Source: JBASRP01 sp044866075 (GTDB lineage Bacteria; Actinomycetota; AC-67). From it: DNA of 21,318 nt. Position numbers and translations under genes: made by a program. Of the stretch, positions 6,807 through 14,618 are shown one piece after another (within the stretch, counting starts at the first letter, position 1; the number at the start of each line of letters is the position of its first letter). Where the stretch lies: NCBI GenBank assembly GCA_044866075.1, contig JBIOTQ010000105.1, positions 1-21,318 on the forward strand, in the 5' to 3' direction. The notes under the pieces are model-generated. The model did no database searches and was not told where the DNA came from. It saw only the letters and a program-made list of their open reading frames with translations.

Positions 6807-7437
6807 GGCGCTTGAAACGCTTTCGGTCTCGCTCCACGTCACGCCGGATATAACACGCGTCCATGTGATCGTTGACGACCCCGAGCGATTCCATCGCGGA
6901 GTAGACGGTCGTCGGCCCGACGAAGGACCAGCCTCGCCGCTTGAGGTCCTTGCTCAAGGCCTTCGCTTCGGGGTTCAGCGGGAGCTGCGTCAGCGTCGGC
7001 CAGTCGAGCGACGCCGGGCGCGACGCGGTGTCCGGCTCGAAGGACCAGACGTGTGCGGCGAGACTCCCGAATTGCTTCACGAGCTCGATACAGCGCTTCG
7101 CGTTGTTGAGCGTCGCGACGATCTTCGCGCGGTTGCGCACGATGCCCGCGTCGAGCATCAACCGGTCGACGCTGCGCGCGTCGAAGCGCGACAGGGCCTT
7201 CACGTCGAAGTTGCGGAATGCCTTCCGGAAGCCCTCCCGCTTGCGCAGGATGATGAGCCAGCTGAGGCCGGACTGAAAGCCCTCGAGGCACAGCTTCTCG
7301 AAGATCGCGCGGTCGTCGGCGATCGGTCTCCCCCACTCCCGGTCGTGATAGCTCTCGTACAACGGATCGCCGACGCACCACCAACACCGCGGCTTTCCGT
7401 CGTCGCCGGGCAGGACGCCGCGTCGTCCGGGCTCCAT
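6802..7437 (-). CDS. tag: DNA-3-methyladenine glycosylase I
   Basis: A 211-residue base-excision repair enzyme that removes 3-methyladenine from alkylated DNA. It follows E. coli Tag closely: RCWWCVGDPLYESYHDREWG (17-36), LEGFQSGLSW (51-60) and VNDHMDACY (188-196). The zinc ligands C18, H31, H191 and C195 keep exactly the E. coli spacing, and E52 and W60 correspond to E38 and W46 there. The N-terminus is about 14 residues longer than E. coli Tag. The ATG at 7437 was chosen because the open frame upstream runs into the preceding MFS gene; a start nearer residue 17 cannot be excluded. The MFS gene ends 26 bases upstream, so co-transcription is likely. Confidence 0.95.
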   Translation of the reverse strand: MEPGRRGVLPGDDGKPRCWWCVGDPLYESYHDREWGRPIADDRAIFEKLCLEGFQSGLSWLIILRKREGFRKAFRNFDVKALSRFDARSVDRLMLDAGIVRNRAKIVATLNNAKRCIELVKQFGSLAAHVWSFEPDTASRPASLDWPTLTQLPLNPEAKALSKDLKRRGWSFVGPTTVYSAMESLGVVNDHMDACYIRRDVERDRKRFKRP

Positions 7438-7463
7438 CGCTGCGGACCGCCCCGCGACGGCGC

Positions 7464-8930
7464 CTAGGCCCGTTCCGCGGTCGCCGGCGCGGGCAGGAAG
7501 CGCGCGAGGACGAGCGCCAATGCGAGTAGCCCGGCGTTCAGCATGAACACCGCCTGCACGGCGGTCACGTAGCGCCCGATCGTGGGGCGGCTCGTCAGGA
7601 TCGTGAAGAAGACCTCGCCGAGGACGGCGACGCCGAGCGAGATCGCGAACTGCTGGGCCATCGAAAGGGCACCCGCCCCCGCGCCCGCCTTGTGGCGCGG
7701 GACGTCGACGAGCGCCGCCCCGATCATCGCGGGAAGAGCGCACCCGTTACCGACGCCGATCAGCAGCAGCGGCGGGAAGAGACGCAAGCTACTCGTCGCG
7801 GCTCCCGAAAAGTGGACGTCGATCAAGAGCGCGATCGCTCCCGTCAGACTCAACGAGACCCCGGCGATCACGACTCTGCGACCGCGCCGGTCGATCAACG
7901 GCCGCACGAGGAGAGACGTGACCGCGAACGCGACGCCGACGGGACCGAAGGTCAGTCCCGCATGCAAAGCCGAGAAATGCAGTCCGGCTTGGAGGAAAAG
8001 CGCGAGTCCTAGCAGGAAGCTGCCGAAGTACGCGTAGATCGCCATGTTGATCGCGAGACCGCTGCGGAAGGAGCGCCAGCGGAAGAGCTCCAGATCGAGC
8101 AGGGGTTGACCGCCTCGACGCAGCAGGCGGGCCTCGTACCGCAGGGCGAGAGCGAACGCCACAGGGAAAACGATCAGCATGGCGACCGCCCAAGCCGGCC
8201 ACCCTTGCTGGCGCCCGATCGTGAGCGGGAAGAGCGCGAGGGCCAGCGAGCCCGAGATGGCCACGATGCCGACACCGTCGAGCTTCGGCCGCGCGTCGGA
8301 GCGGCCGTCCGGAAGGAGCCGCAGCGCGAACGCGATCGCCGCGGCACCGACTGGGAGATTAACGAGGAAGATCACGCGCCAGTCGAGACCAAAGAGGTCG
8401 GCTTGAAGCAGGACGCCGCCGAGGATCTGTCCCGCGACGGAGCCGAGCCCGATGGCCACGCCGAACCACGCGAGCGCACGCGACCGTTCATCCGGGGGGA
8501 ACAGGCGGGTGATGAACGCGAGAACCTGTGGGACCATGAGCGCGGCCGCCGCGCCCTGGCACAAACGGGCGACGACGATCTGCGTGGGATCCTGCGCGAG
8601 GCCGCACGCCACCGACGTGAGCACGAACAAGGCCATCCCCAGCATGAACACCCGCCGGTACCCGAACCGGTCCCCGAGCCGGCCGCCGGTGACGAGACCG
8701 GCGGCGTAGGTGAACGCGTAGCCGCCGACGACGAGTTGCAGCGCAGCATCGGACGCGCCGAGCTCGCGTTGGATGCTCGGCGCCGCGACGTTGACGACGA
8801 ACACGTCGAATAGCGCCATGAACGTGGCCGTCAAGATGACGGGAAGCGCGGCCCACCGGCGTGGATCGTCCTGCTCGATCGTTATCTCGCGCGGGGTTTC
8901 CTCGGTTTGTTCGCGTGCTGCGACCAGCAT
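7464..8930 (-). CDS. MFS exporter, DHA2 (EmrB/QacA-type) family, second copy
   Basis: A 488-residue multi-helix transporter. Motifs: DVFVVNVAAPSI (42-53) in helix 1, motif A GGRLGDRFGYRR (82-93), the motif B region VARLCQGAAAALMVP (120-134), motif C-like GVAIGLGSVAGQILGG (157-172), and DWRVIFLVNLPVG (183-195) after helix 6. The open frame continues 29 codons upstream, but the ATG at 8930 has an excellent GGAGGG ribosome site 6 bases before it and begins the family-like N-terminus. It is clearly distinct from the exporter at 1267 (different tail and loops) and not a tandem copy. No regulator is adjacent. Proton-driven efflux is the likely role; the substrate is unknown. tag follows on the same strand. 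Confidence 0.94.
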   Translation of the reverse strand: MLVAAREQTEETPREITIEQDDPRRWAALPVILTATFMALFDVFVVNVAAPSIQRELGASDAALQLVVGGYAFTYAAGLVTGGRLGDRFGYRRVFMLGMALFVLTSVACGLAQDPTQIVVARLCQGAAAALMVPQVLAFITRLFPPDERSRALAWFGVAIGLGSVAGQILGGVLLQADLFGLDWRVIFLVNLPVGAAAIAFALRLLPDGRSDARPKLDGVGIVAISGSLALALFPLTIGRQQGWPAWAVAMLIVFPVAFALALRYEARLLRRGGQPLLDLELFRWRSFRSGLAINMAIYAYFGSFLLGLALFLQAGLHFSALHAGLTFGPVGVAFAVTSLLVRPLIDRRGRRVVIAGVSLSLTGAIALLIDVHFSGAATSSLRLFPPLLLIGVGNGCALPAMIGAALVDVPRHKAGAGAGALSMAQQFAISLGVAVLGEVFFTILTSRPTIGRYVTAVQAVFMLNAGLLALALVLARFLPAPATAERA

Positions 8931-9142
8931 GAACGACCCTCCGTCTGTGCCTGCGGCGACGTCCAGCTCCACGATCCGATGAATCCCACAACGACGCGGG
9001 AGGTGGCGATATTTCAACCTCTTATGTCGCTTCGCCTCACCGCGCGCGGCAGGCGAGCAGTCCGGCCGAAACCACCGTCGTTCGCCTCGCCCGTGGTCTC
9101 GAAGTACCGCCGTCGCATCGTACGGCGATAGAGTCGGTTCCT

Positions 9143-9973
9143 ATGGCGGAGCCGAAGAAGGGTCGCGCGCGCGCCCCTCGGCAAGAGGTGAACCTCGGGT
9201 TCGAGGAGCCGGCGAAGCGGCAACAGCTCACCTTCACGCTGATCCCGGCGGACAAGCTCGAGGTCATCCGCCATCAGCGCAAGCCGAGCGACACGCATGT
9301 GAAGCGCGTCATCGGCTCGATCGAACACGTGGGGTTCATCGCGCCGCTGATCGTCGTCCCTCGAGACGACAGGTTCGTGATCATCGACGGCCAGCACCGC
9401 TTCCTCGCCGCGCAGCAGCTCGAGATCGCCGAGTTCCCTGCGATCGTGGTCCCGGAGGAGCTCGCCCGCCGGATGCTCCGGCTCAACATCGAGAAGGAGC
9501 CGAACATCCGCGAGCGTTCCGCGGTCGCTCTCTCGATCTATCGCGAGCTCGTCGAAACCGCGCCCGACCTCGGTGAGGAGGACGCGCAGGTGGTCGACGC
9601 CGTCGAGCAGGCGCACTACGTAACGCTCGGTCTCGGGTACGAGGAGTCGGGGCGGCTCGCCGGCAGCTCCTTCGAGCCCATCTTGAAGAAGTGCGACGGG
9701 TTCATCGACGCGCCCCTCGAGAAGGCGTACGTGACGCGGCAGGAACGGGCGGCCAAGGTCGTCGAGGCCAACAACCTCGTGCGCGCGATCTCGGACAAGC
9801 TGAAGGAGACCGGCGCGTGGCATCAGTTCATCGGCGCGCAGATCATCTCGTACGCGAACCCGCTGAAGCGCGCACGGAAACAGACGACGTTCGACTCCTG
9901 GGACAAGCTCCTGGACAAGCTGCACGAGCTCGAGGAGAAACCCGAACGCGTCTTGCACGCCTCCGGCGGCTGA
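9143..9973 (+). CDS. Stand-alone ParB/Srx-fold (ParB N-terminal domain) protein
   Basis: A 276-residue protein. Residues 28-105 match the ParB N-terminal domain: LIPADKLEVIRHQRKPSD (33-50), VKRVIGSIEHVGFIAPLIVV (53-72), FVIIDGQHRFLAAQQL (78-93) and FPAIVV (98-103). GQHRFLA corresponds to the GERRxRA CTP-binding motif of ParB, and LNIEKEPNIRERS (114-126) resembles the ENxxR motif, so nucleotide binding is plausible. The C-terminal half is mostly helical and shows no obvious ParB DNA-binding helix-turn-helix or dimer domain. No parA or parS-like cluster is nearby, so a chromosome-partition role is unlikely. It is the first gene of a four-gene run: a cupin begins 5 bases after its stop. No clear ribosome site precedes the ATG, so leaderless translation is possible. 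Confidence 0.8.
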   Translation: MAEPKKGRARAPRQEVNLGFEEPAKRQQLTFTLIPADKLEVIRHQRKPSDTHVKRVIGSIEHVGFIAPLIVVPRDDRFVIIDGQHRFLAAQQLEIAEFPAIVVPEELARRMLRLNIEKEPNIRERSAVALSIYRELVETAPDLGEEDAQVVDAVEQAHYVTLGLGYEESGRLAGSSFEPILKKCDGFIDAPLEKAYVTRQERAAKVVEANNLVRAISDKLKETGAWHQFIGAQIISYANPLKRARKQTTFDSWDKLLDKLHELEEKPERVLHASGG

Positions 9974-9978
9974 ACGTG

Positions 9979-10290
9979 ATGGCCGCGTTCCTCACGGCGC
10001 GCGCGGTCACCGATCCGACACGTGACGCGCTCGAGGTGCTTCTCCATGGGGACGGGATGGAGCCGAGGTGGTGGAGCAACGGTCCGGGCGACCGGTACGC
10101 GAGACACTCGCACCCGTACCACAAGGTTCTCTACTGCGCCGAGGGCAGCATCGTCTTCCACACTGATCAGGGCGACATCGAGTTGCGGCCCGGCGACCGC
10201 CTCGATATCGAACCGGCGACCGGCCACGCGGCGACGGTCGGGCCGGACGGCGTCACCTGCGTCGAGGCGCCGCTCGAGCCGACGCCCTGA
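9979..10290 (+). CDS. Small cupin-domain protein
   Basis: A 103-residue single cupin. Motif 1 is RHSHPYHKVLYCAEGSIVF (42-60), with likely metal ligands H43, H45 and E55. Motif 2 is ELRPGDRLDIEPATGHAA (68-85), with H83. Small cupins bind a metal and act as isomerases, dioxygenases or ligand sensors; which applies here cannot be seen. The ATG lies 5 bases after the ParB-like gene's stop, with an in-frame GTG one codon earlier also possible. Its TGA overlaps the next gene's ATG by one base (TGATG), a strong sign of translational coupling with the BtuF-like gene. Confidence 0.85.
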   Translation: MAAFLTARAVTDPTRDALEVLLHGDGMEPRWWSNGPGDRYARHSHPYHKVLYCAEGSIVFHTDQGDIELRPGDRLDIEPATGHAATVGPDGVTCVEAPLEPTP

Positions 10291-11198
10291 TGCGTATCGT
10301 CTCGCTGCTCCCGTCGGCCACGGACATCGTGTGCGCGCTCGGCTTGCGCGACCGGCTGGTCGGGCGGACGCACGAGTGTGACTGGCCGCCCGGGATCGAA
10401 GAGGTACCCGCAGTGACACGGGATACCCTCGATACCGCCTCGATGTCCGAGCGCGAGATCGACGCGGCGGTCGGCAAAAGCGTGCACTCCGGATCGTCGA
10501 TCTACGCGCTCGATCACGACGCCCTGGCCGCGGCGAAGCCCGACCTGATCCTCACGCAGGAGCTCTGCGAGGTCTGCGCCGTCTCGTACTCGGAGGTGAT
10601 GCGCTCTGCAAGGATCATGGACCTCGGACAACGCGTTGTCTCACTCGAGCCGCACACCATCGACGAGATCCTCGAGAACATCGCGCTCGTCGGCCGTCTC
10701 ACCGGCACCGAGGACACCGCGAAGGCGGTGATCATCGACGCCCGTGAACAGCTCGCGGCCGTACAGAACGCGGTCGCCGGACGCGAAGCTGTGCGGACCG
10801 TTTGCATCGAATGGCTCGATCCCATCTATGCGGCCGGGCACTGGGTTCCCGAACAGGTGTCAGCCGCCGGCGGCGAGGAGCTCGTCGGGTGGTTGGGGAA
10901 GCCGAGCCGTGCGGTCTCGTGGAACGACGTCCGCGCGGCCGCACCAAACGCGATCGTCCTGTTGCCGTGTGGACTGTCGATCGAGCGCGCGACCGCCGAC
11001 TCCACGGCACTCCGCGCCCTCCCGGGATGGGAGGACCTCCCAGCGGTTCGCAGCGGGCGCGTCTGGGCCGTCGACGGTCCTGCCTACTTCAACCGGCCCG
11101 GCCCGCGGGTGATCCGCGGAATCGAGGTCCTCGCGCACGTGCTGCATGGCGTCGGCACGGTGAAAAACTCCGAAGCGGTCCGGCTCGGGTCGTCGTAG
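10290..11198 (+). CDS. BtuF-like (helical-backbone metal receptor) cobalamin-binding-type protein, cytoplasmic
   Basis: A 302-residue protein that starts directly with the mature fold of class III substrate-binding proteins: RIVSLLPSATDIVCALG (2-18), KPDLILTQELCEVCAVS (83-99), a long linking helix (about 123-160), WLDPIYAAGHWVPE (175-188), VWAVDGPAYFNRPGPR (258-273) and a C-terminal helix. Family members such as BtuF deliver vitamin B12, heme or siderophores to ABC importers outside the membrane. Here there is no signal peptide or lipobox, and no permease or ATPase gene nearby. It is therefore probably a cytoplasmic relative, of a kind often labelled cobalamin-binding protein, with unproven ligand. 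Translation is coupled to the cupin by a one-base overlap. Confidence 0.85.
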   Translation: MRIVSLLPSATDIVCALGLRDRLVGRTHECDWPPGIEEVPAVTRDTLDTASMSEREIDAAVGKSVHSGSSIYALDHDALAAAKPDLILTQELCEVCAVSYSEVMRSARIMDLGQRVVSLEPHTIDEILENIALVGRLTGTEDTAKAVIIDAREQLAAVQNAVAGREAVRTVCIEWLDPIYAAGHWVPEQVSAAGGEELVGWLGKPSRAVSWNDVRAAAPNAIVLLPCGLSIERATADSTALRALPGWEDLPAVRSGRVWAVDGPAYFNRPGPRVIRGIEVLAHVLHGVGTVKNSEAVRLGSS

Positions 11199-11207
11199 GG
11201 TCGGGAC

Positions 11208-12020
11208 GTGAGCTCTCCCGACGCGATCGACTCCTTCCGGCTCCTGCACGATTCCGGCTGCTTCGTCATGCCGAACGCGTGGGACATCGGCAGCGCGATG
11301 CTGCTCGCGAGCCTCGGTTTCCCTGCGCTGGCGACGACGTCGAGCGGTGCCGCGTGGTCGCACGGCCGGGCCGACGGCGGCCTCGAGCGGGACGAGATGC
11401 TCGCGCATATCGCCTCGGTGGTTTCCGCCACCGACCTGCCGGTGAACGCGGACTATATGAATTGCTACGCCGATGATCCAGACCACGTCGCGGCGAACAT
11501 CGCCTTGTGCGTCGACACGGGCGTCGCCGGCCTATCGATCGAGGACATGCGCCACGACGGGACGCTCTACGAGTTCGGTCTCGCGGTCGAGCGTGTGCGC
11601 GCGGCACGGGCCGCGATCGAGGCGAGCGGACGGAAAGTTCTCCTCACCGCGCGGTGCGAGGCGTTCCTTACCAAGCACGAGGACCCCCTCAGCGAGGTGC
11701 GCGAGCGGCTGACGGCGTTCGCCGCCGCCGGCGGCGAGGTGCTCTTCGCCCCCGGAGTCGTCAACCGCGACGATATAGTCGCGATCGTCGCGGCCGTCGC
11801 GCCGGCACCAGTGAACGTGCTCGGCGGCCCCAAACACGGATCGGTATCGGACCTGGCCGCGCTCGGCGTCCGGCGTATATCGGTCGGCGGCGGCCTCGCG
11901 CGTGCGGGATGGGGCGGCGCTTTGCGCACCGCGCGCGAACTGGCTGAGAGCGGTTCGTTCGCGCTGTTCGCCGAGGCCGAACCCGGCGACGCCCTCAATC
12001 GCTTCTTCGGCGGCCGGTAG
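11208..12020 (+). CDS. PEP mutase/isocitrate lyase superfamily protein
   Basis: A 270-residue TIM-barrel-type enzyme. Family landmarks are MPNAWDIGSA (21-30), TTSSG (43-47), VNADYMNCYADDP (79-91), LSIEDM (109-114), VLLTARCEAF (144-153) and LGGPKHGSV (the 205-213 region). These enzymes cleave or rearrange bonds next to a carboxylate (PEP mutase, methylisocitrate lyase, oxaloacetate hydrolase) with Mg2+. The true isocitrate lyase KKCGH motif is absent. The usual ADxExGYGDDP is altered to ADYMNCYADDP and the usual ARTDA to ARCEA, so the substrate is likely different. The GTG start lies 9 bases after the BtuF-like gene's stop, completing a four-gene run. A stem-loop follows the gene. Confidence 0.87.
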   Translation: MSSPDAIDSFRLLHDSGCFVMPNAWDIGSAMLLASLGFPALATTSSGAAWSHGRADGGLERDEMLAHIASVVSATDLPVNADYMNCYADDPDHVAANIALCVDTGVAGLSIEDMRHDGTLYEFGLAVERVRAARAAIEASGRKVLLTARCEAFLTKHEDPLSEVRERLTAFAAAGGEVLFAPGVVNRDDIVAIVAAVAPAPVNVLGGPKHGSVSDLAALGVRRISVGGGLARAGWGGALRTARELAESGSFALFAEAEPGDALNRFFGGR

Positions 12021-12088
12021 CCACCTGCGCTGGCCGGAGAGCGCCCGGCGAATGTTCGCGCGACGCGGTTGGTCACGCGTTTGTTGAA

Positions 12089-12138
12089 ACCCCCGAGCCC
12101 GTGGGAGCGGCGTGACCCCATCCTGAGGGCTCGCGGGT
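12089..12138. terminator. Stem-loop between convergent genes, candidate bidirectional terminator
   Basis: Twelve-base arms ACCCCCGAGCCC (12089-12100) and GGGCTCGCGGGT (12127-12138) pair with one mismatch. The 26-base loop holds a smaller TGGG/CCCA stem. It sits between the stops of the PEP-mutase-like gene and the opposing PPOX gene. T-rich stretches on both sides are weak, so factor-independent termination is uncertain. Confidence 0.5.
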
Positions 12139-12149
12139 CAGTTTCTCGA

Positions 12150-12545
12150 TCAGAGTCCCCACGAGGTCGCGGCCTCGAGCCGGAGAGCGATCACGTAATC
12201 GAATTCTTCGCCCGCGTACTGCTTGAATTTTTTGGTCAGCGCGTCTTGCGCGCGCTTCAGCTCGCGCCCGCGGTCGACGCTATGCGCCTTCCCATCGGCG
12301 CGGACGCCCCGCAGGCGACCCCAGTTCTCGTAGTAGTCGTCGCAGAGGATCTCGGCGCGGGGGTTGCGTCGGAGGTTCCGCGCAGTGTGACCGTTCCGGT
12401 CCGTCGCGACGTAGAGCGTGGAATCGACGAGCGCGTGACACAACGGTGCGATGTGCGGCCTGCCGTCGGCCTCGACCGAGCCGATCCGGCAAACGCGTGC
12501 GCGGCCGAGATAGCTCTTCTGTTTGGCCGTCAGTCCCTTCTTCAC
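12150..12545 (-). CDS. PPOX-class (flavin/F420) split-barrel protein
   Basis: A 131-residue single-domain protein. The pattern CRIGSVEADGRPHIAPL (19-35), LYVATDRN (44-51), a basic RNLRRNPRAEIL stretch (56-67) and a DYYENWGRLRGVR strand (70-82) marks the pyridoxamine-phosphate-oxidase-like fold. The basic strand often contacts the cofactor phosphate or F420 tail. The start is a GTG with AGGGGG 6 bases upstream. It faces away from another PPOX gene across 113 bases, yet the two share little beyond the fold, so recent duplication is not evident. Substrate unknown; F420 versus FMN cannot be decided by eye. Confidence 0.85.
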   Translation of the reverse strand: MKKGLTAKQKSYLGRARVCRIGSVEADGRPHIAPLCHALVDSTLYVATDRNGHTARNLRRNPRAEILCDDYYENWGRLRGVRADGKAHSVDRGRELKRAQDALTKKFKQYAGEEFDYVIALRLEAATSWGL

Positions 12546-12658
12546 TGCTCACCCCCTTGGTCGATCCATGGCTCCCGTGCCGGCACGGGCGCGAAACGCG
12601 TTGCGAGGAGCCTCCTTCATAGACTGCATCTTGTCTACCAAGAACAAGGAGGATCCCG

Positions 12659-13075
12659 ATGCTTCCCGAGTCGGCGAAGGAGCTGATCCGGTCCGGCCGG
12701 TTGGCGCACCTCGTGACGCTGGATGTCGACGGTTCGCCGCACGTCACGCTCGCGTGGGTTGGCCTCGACGGTGATGACGTGGTGATGGGCACCATGCCCG
12801 ATCAGCGCAAGATCAAGAACATGCGGCGCGACCCGCGGGTCGCGATCTCGATCGATACGACGAAGAAGAATGAGATCGGGCTGGATCAGTATCTCGTGAT
12901 CTACGGCAACGCCACCGTCCTCGAGGGCGGTGCGCCGGAGCTGCTGCAGGAGCTCGCCTACACGTACATCGGGCCGGGCGTGAAGTTCCCGCCGTTCCCG
13001 AACCCCCCGCCCGGCTACGTGACGCGCGTCGCGGTCGACCGGCTCGGCGGAATCGGGCCCTGGACCAGCGGCTAG
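12659..13075 (+). CDS. PPOX-class F420-dependent-type oxidoreductase
   Basis: A 138-residue protein with the pattern LAHLVTLDVDGSPHVTLAW (15-33), VMGTMPDQRKIKNMRRDPRV (42-61 region), then YLVIYGNATVLEGG (78-91 region). The KIKNMRRDPRV segment is the basic helix region typical of actinobacterial F420-binding members of this fold. The ATG has an AAGGAGG ribosome site about 6 bases upstream. It is divergent from the other PPOX gene; a TAGACT -10-like element lies at 12620-12625. Its TAG stop is inside a CTAG tetranucleotide shared with the stop codon of the convergent DNA ligase gene. The fold is firm; the cofactor is inferred and the substrate unknown. Confidence 0.88.
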   Translation: MLPESAKELIRSGRLAHLVTLDVDGSPHVTLAWVGLDGDDVVMGTMPDQRKIKNMRRDPRVAISIDTTKKNEIGLDQYLVIYGNATVLEGGAPELLQELAYTYIGPGVKFPPFPNPPPGYVTRVAVDRLGGIGPWTSG

Positions 13076-14586
13076 TCGCTCGTCTGCATCAGCGCGCGGA
13101 CCGTGTCGATCGTGTCGGCCTCGGCCGGCGTTTTGTCGTGCCGGTACCGCAGCACGCGCGCGAACCGCAGCGCCACACCGCCTCCGTAGCGTGTCGAGCC
13201 GTGCACGCCGTCGAGCCCGATCTCGACGACCTGCTCCGGGCGAACCTCGACGGTGATGCCGTGCCGGCTCGTCTCCAACGCGAGGAAGCGTTCCGTCTGC
13301 CACTTCAGCATCTCGTCCGTCATCCCCTTGAACGTCTTTCCGACCATCACGAAGCCGCCGGCCGGGTCACGCGCGCCCAGGTGGATGTTCGACAGATATC
13401 CCTTCCGGCGGCCGTGTCCCCACTCGACGCCGATGACGACGAGGTCGAGCGTTCGCACCGGCTTCACCTTGCGCCACGACTGGCCCCGGCGGCCGGCCTG
13501 GTAGACGGACGAAAGGCCTTTCACCATCACGCCCTCATGGCCGGCGGCGAGCGCCTCGCCGAGAACGCCGCCCGCGGCGACGGCATCGTCGGTCGTGATG
13601 CCGGGGACCCGCGCGCCGGCTGCGATGCGGTCGAGGACGGCGAGACGTTCCTCCAGCGGCCGGTCGATCAGGTCTTCGCCGTCGGCGTGCAGAACGTCGA
13701 AGAACAGCGCGGTGGTCGAGACGAGCGGCTCGGTCACGCGCCGGCCGACGCTCGACAGCGTCTCGCCGAAGAGACGCGGTCGTTCCGCGTCGTCGAACGC
13801 GATCGCTTCGCCGTCGAGGACGAACCTCTCGGCGGGGAACTCCCCCAGCGTCGCTGCGAGGTCCGGAAGGCGTTCCGTGATGTCGTTCAGGTTGCGCGTG
13901 AAGATCCGCACCTCGTCGCCGGCGCGATGCGCCTGGATGCGGATGCCGTCGAGCTTCCACTCGACCGACGCCGGGCCGGTCGCGGCGAGCGCCTCGGTCA
14001 CGTCCTTCGCGGTCGACGCCAGCATCGGCTGGAGGGGGCGCAGCAGCTCCAGACCGATTGCGGCAAGGCCCTCGGCACCCGTGGTGAGCGCGACGACCGC
14101 GCTGCGCCCGAGGTCCCCCGACAGCATCGCCGCGCGGCGTACGGCCGCGGCTGGGACGTCGGCGGCGCGCGCGACCGCCTCGGTCACGATGCCGTCGAGC
14201 GCGCCCTGCCGCATCTCCCCGATGAACAGCCGGCGGATGTAATCCGCCTCCTCGGCTGTGGCGCGCGAGAAGATCGACGCGAGGATCCCGCCGCGCGAGC
14301 CGACGGAGCCCGGGCCGGTCGTCGCGAGGATCCGAGTCATCGCGCCGTCGAGCTCGGCGATCGTGAGGGTCGGGACGGCGGCCGGCGCCACCTCCTGCCG
14401 GTACGCCGTTGCCCACCCGACGCCGATCCGGCCCTGGCGCGCTTCCCCGGCGAGGAAGCCGATGGCGGCCTCGATCTCGTCCGGATCGGCGCGCTGCAAC
14501 AAGCCCGCGATCAACGAGACCTTCGCGTTGCGCGAGGACGTCTCCGCGACGGCGCGCGCGGTCTCGACGAGCTCTGCGAGGAGCAT
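13072..14586 (-). CDS. ATP-dependent DNA ligase (LigB-like)
   Basis: A 504-residue ligase with three expected parts: an N-terminal helical DNA-binding domain (about 1-180), the adenylation domain (about 183-378) and a C-terminal OB-fold. Motif I is EWKLDGIRIQ with the lysine that takes up AMP at 211. Further motifs are LDGEA (257-261), FFDVLH (295-300), motif IV EGVMVK (351-356) and motif V WRKVKP (371-376). It seals nicks in DNA using ATP and accompanies, but does not replace, the essential NAD-dependent ligase in most bacteria. There is no polymerase or nuclease domain, so it is not a LigD fusion. It resembles mycobacterial LigB and archaeal ligases. The SQR-like gene ends 32 bases upstream, so co-transcription is possible. 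Confidence 0.93.
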   Translation of the reverse strand: MLLAELVETARAVAETSSRNAKVSLIAGLLQRADPDEIEAAIGFLAGEARQGRIGVGWATAYRQEVAPAAVPTLTIAELDGAMTRILATTGPGSVGSRGGILASIFSRATAEEADYIRRLFIGEMRQGALDGIVTEAVARAADVPAAAVRRAAMLSGDLGRSAVVALTTGAEGLAAIGLELLRPLQPMLASTAKDVTEALAATGPASVEWKLDGIRIQAHRAGDEVRIFTRNLNDITERLPDLAATLGEFPAERFVLDGEAIAFDDAERPRLFGETLSSVGRRVTEPLVSTTALFFDVLHADGEDLIDRPLEERLAVLDRIAAGARVPGITTDDAVAAGGVLGEALAAGHEGVMVKGLSSVYQAGRRGQSWRKVKPVRTLDLVVIGVEWGHGRRKGYLSNIHLGARDPAGGFVMVGKTFKGMTDEMLKWQTERFLALETSRHGITVEVRPEQVVEIGLDGVHGSTRYGGGVALRFARVLRYRHDKTPAEADTIDTVRALMQTSD

Positions 14587-14618
14587 GTGTCGATGCTACG
14601 CGGCCGCGGCGACGCTGC

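Noticed and set aside
8931..9017. N-terminal extension of the second MFS exporter
   Set aside because: The extra 29 residues are not family-like and the ATG at 8930 has a strong ribosome site.
9143..9973. Chromosome partition ParB and possible nearby origin
   Set aside because: There is no parA, no parS-like repeats, no dnaA/gyrase genes, and no recognisable ParB helix-turn-helix.
10290..11198. Vitamin B12 ABC import system
   Set aside because: The protein has no signal peptide and no BtuC/BtuD-type genes are nearby; only the fold supports cobalamin binding.
12606..12616. Small palindrome AGGAGCCTCCT between the two divergent PPOX genes
   Set aside because: It is short, unique and partly a ribosome-site-like sequence; it is not enough to call an operator.
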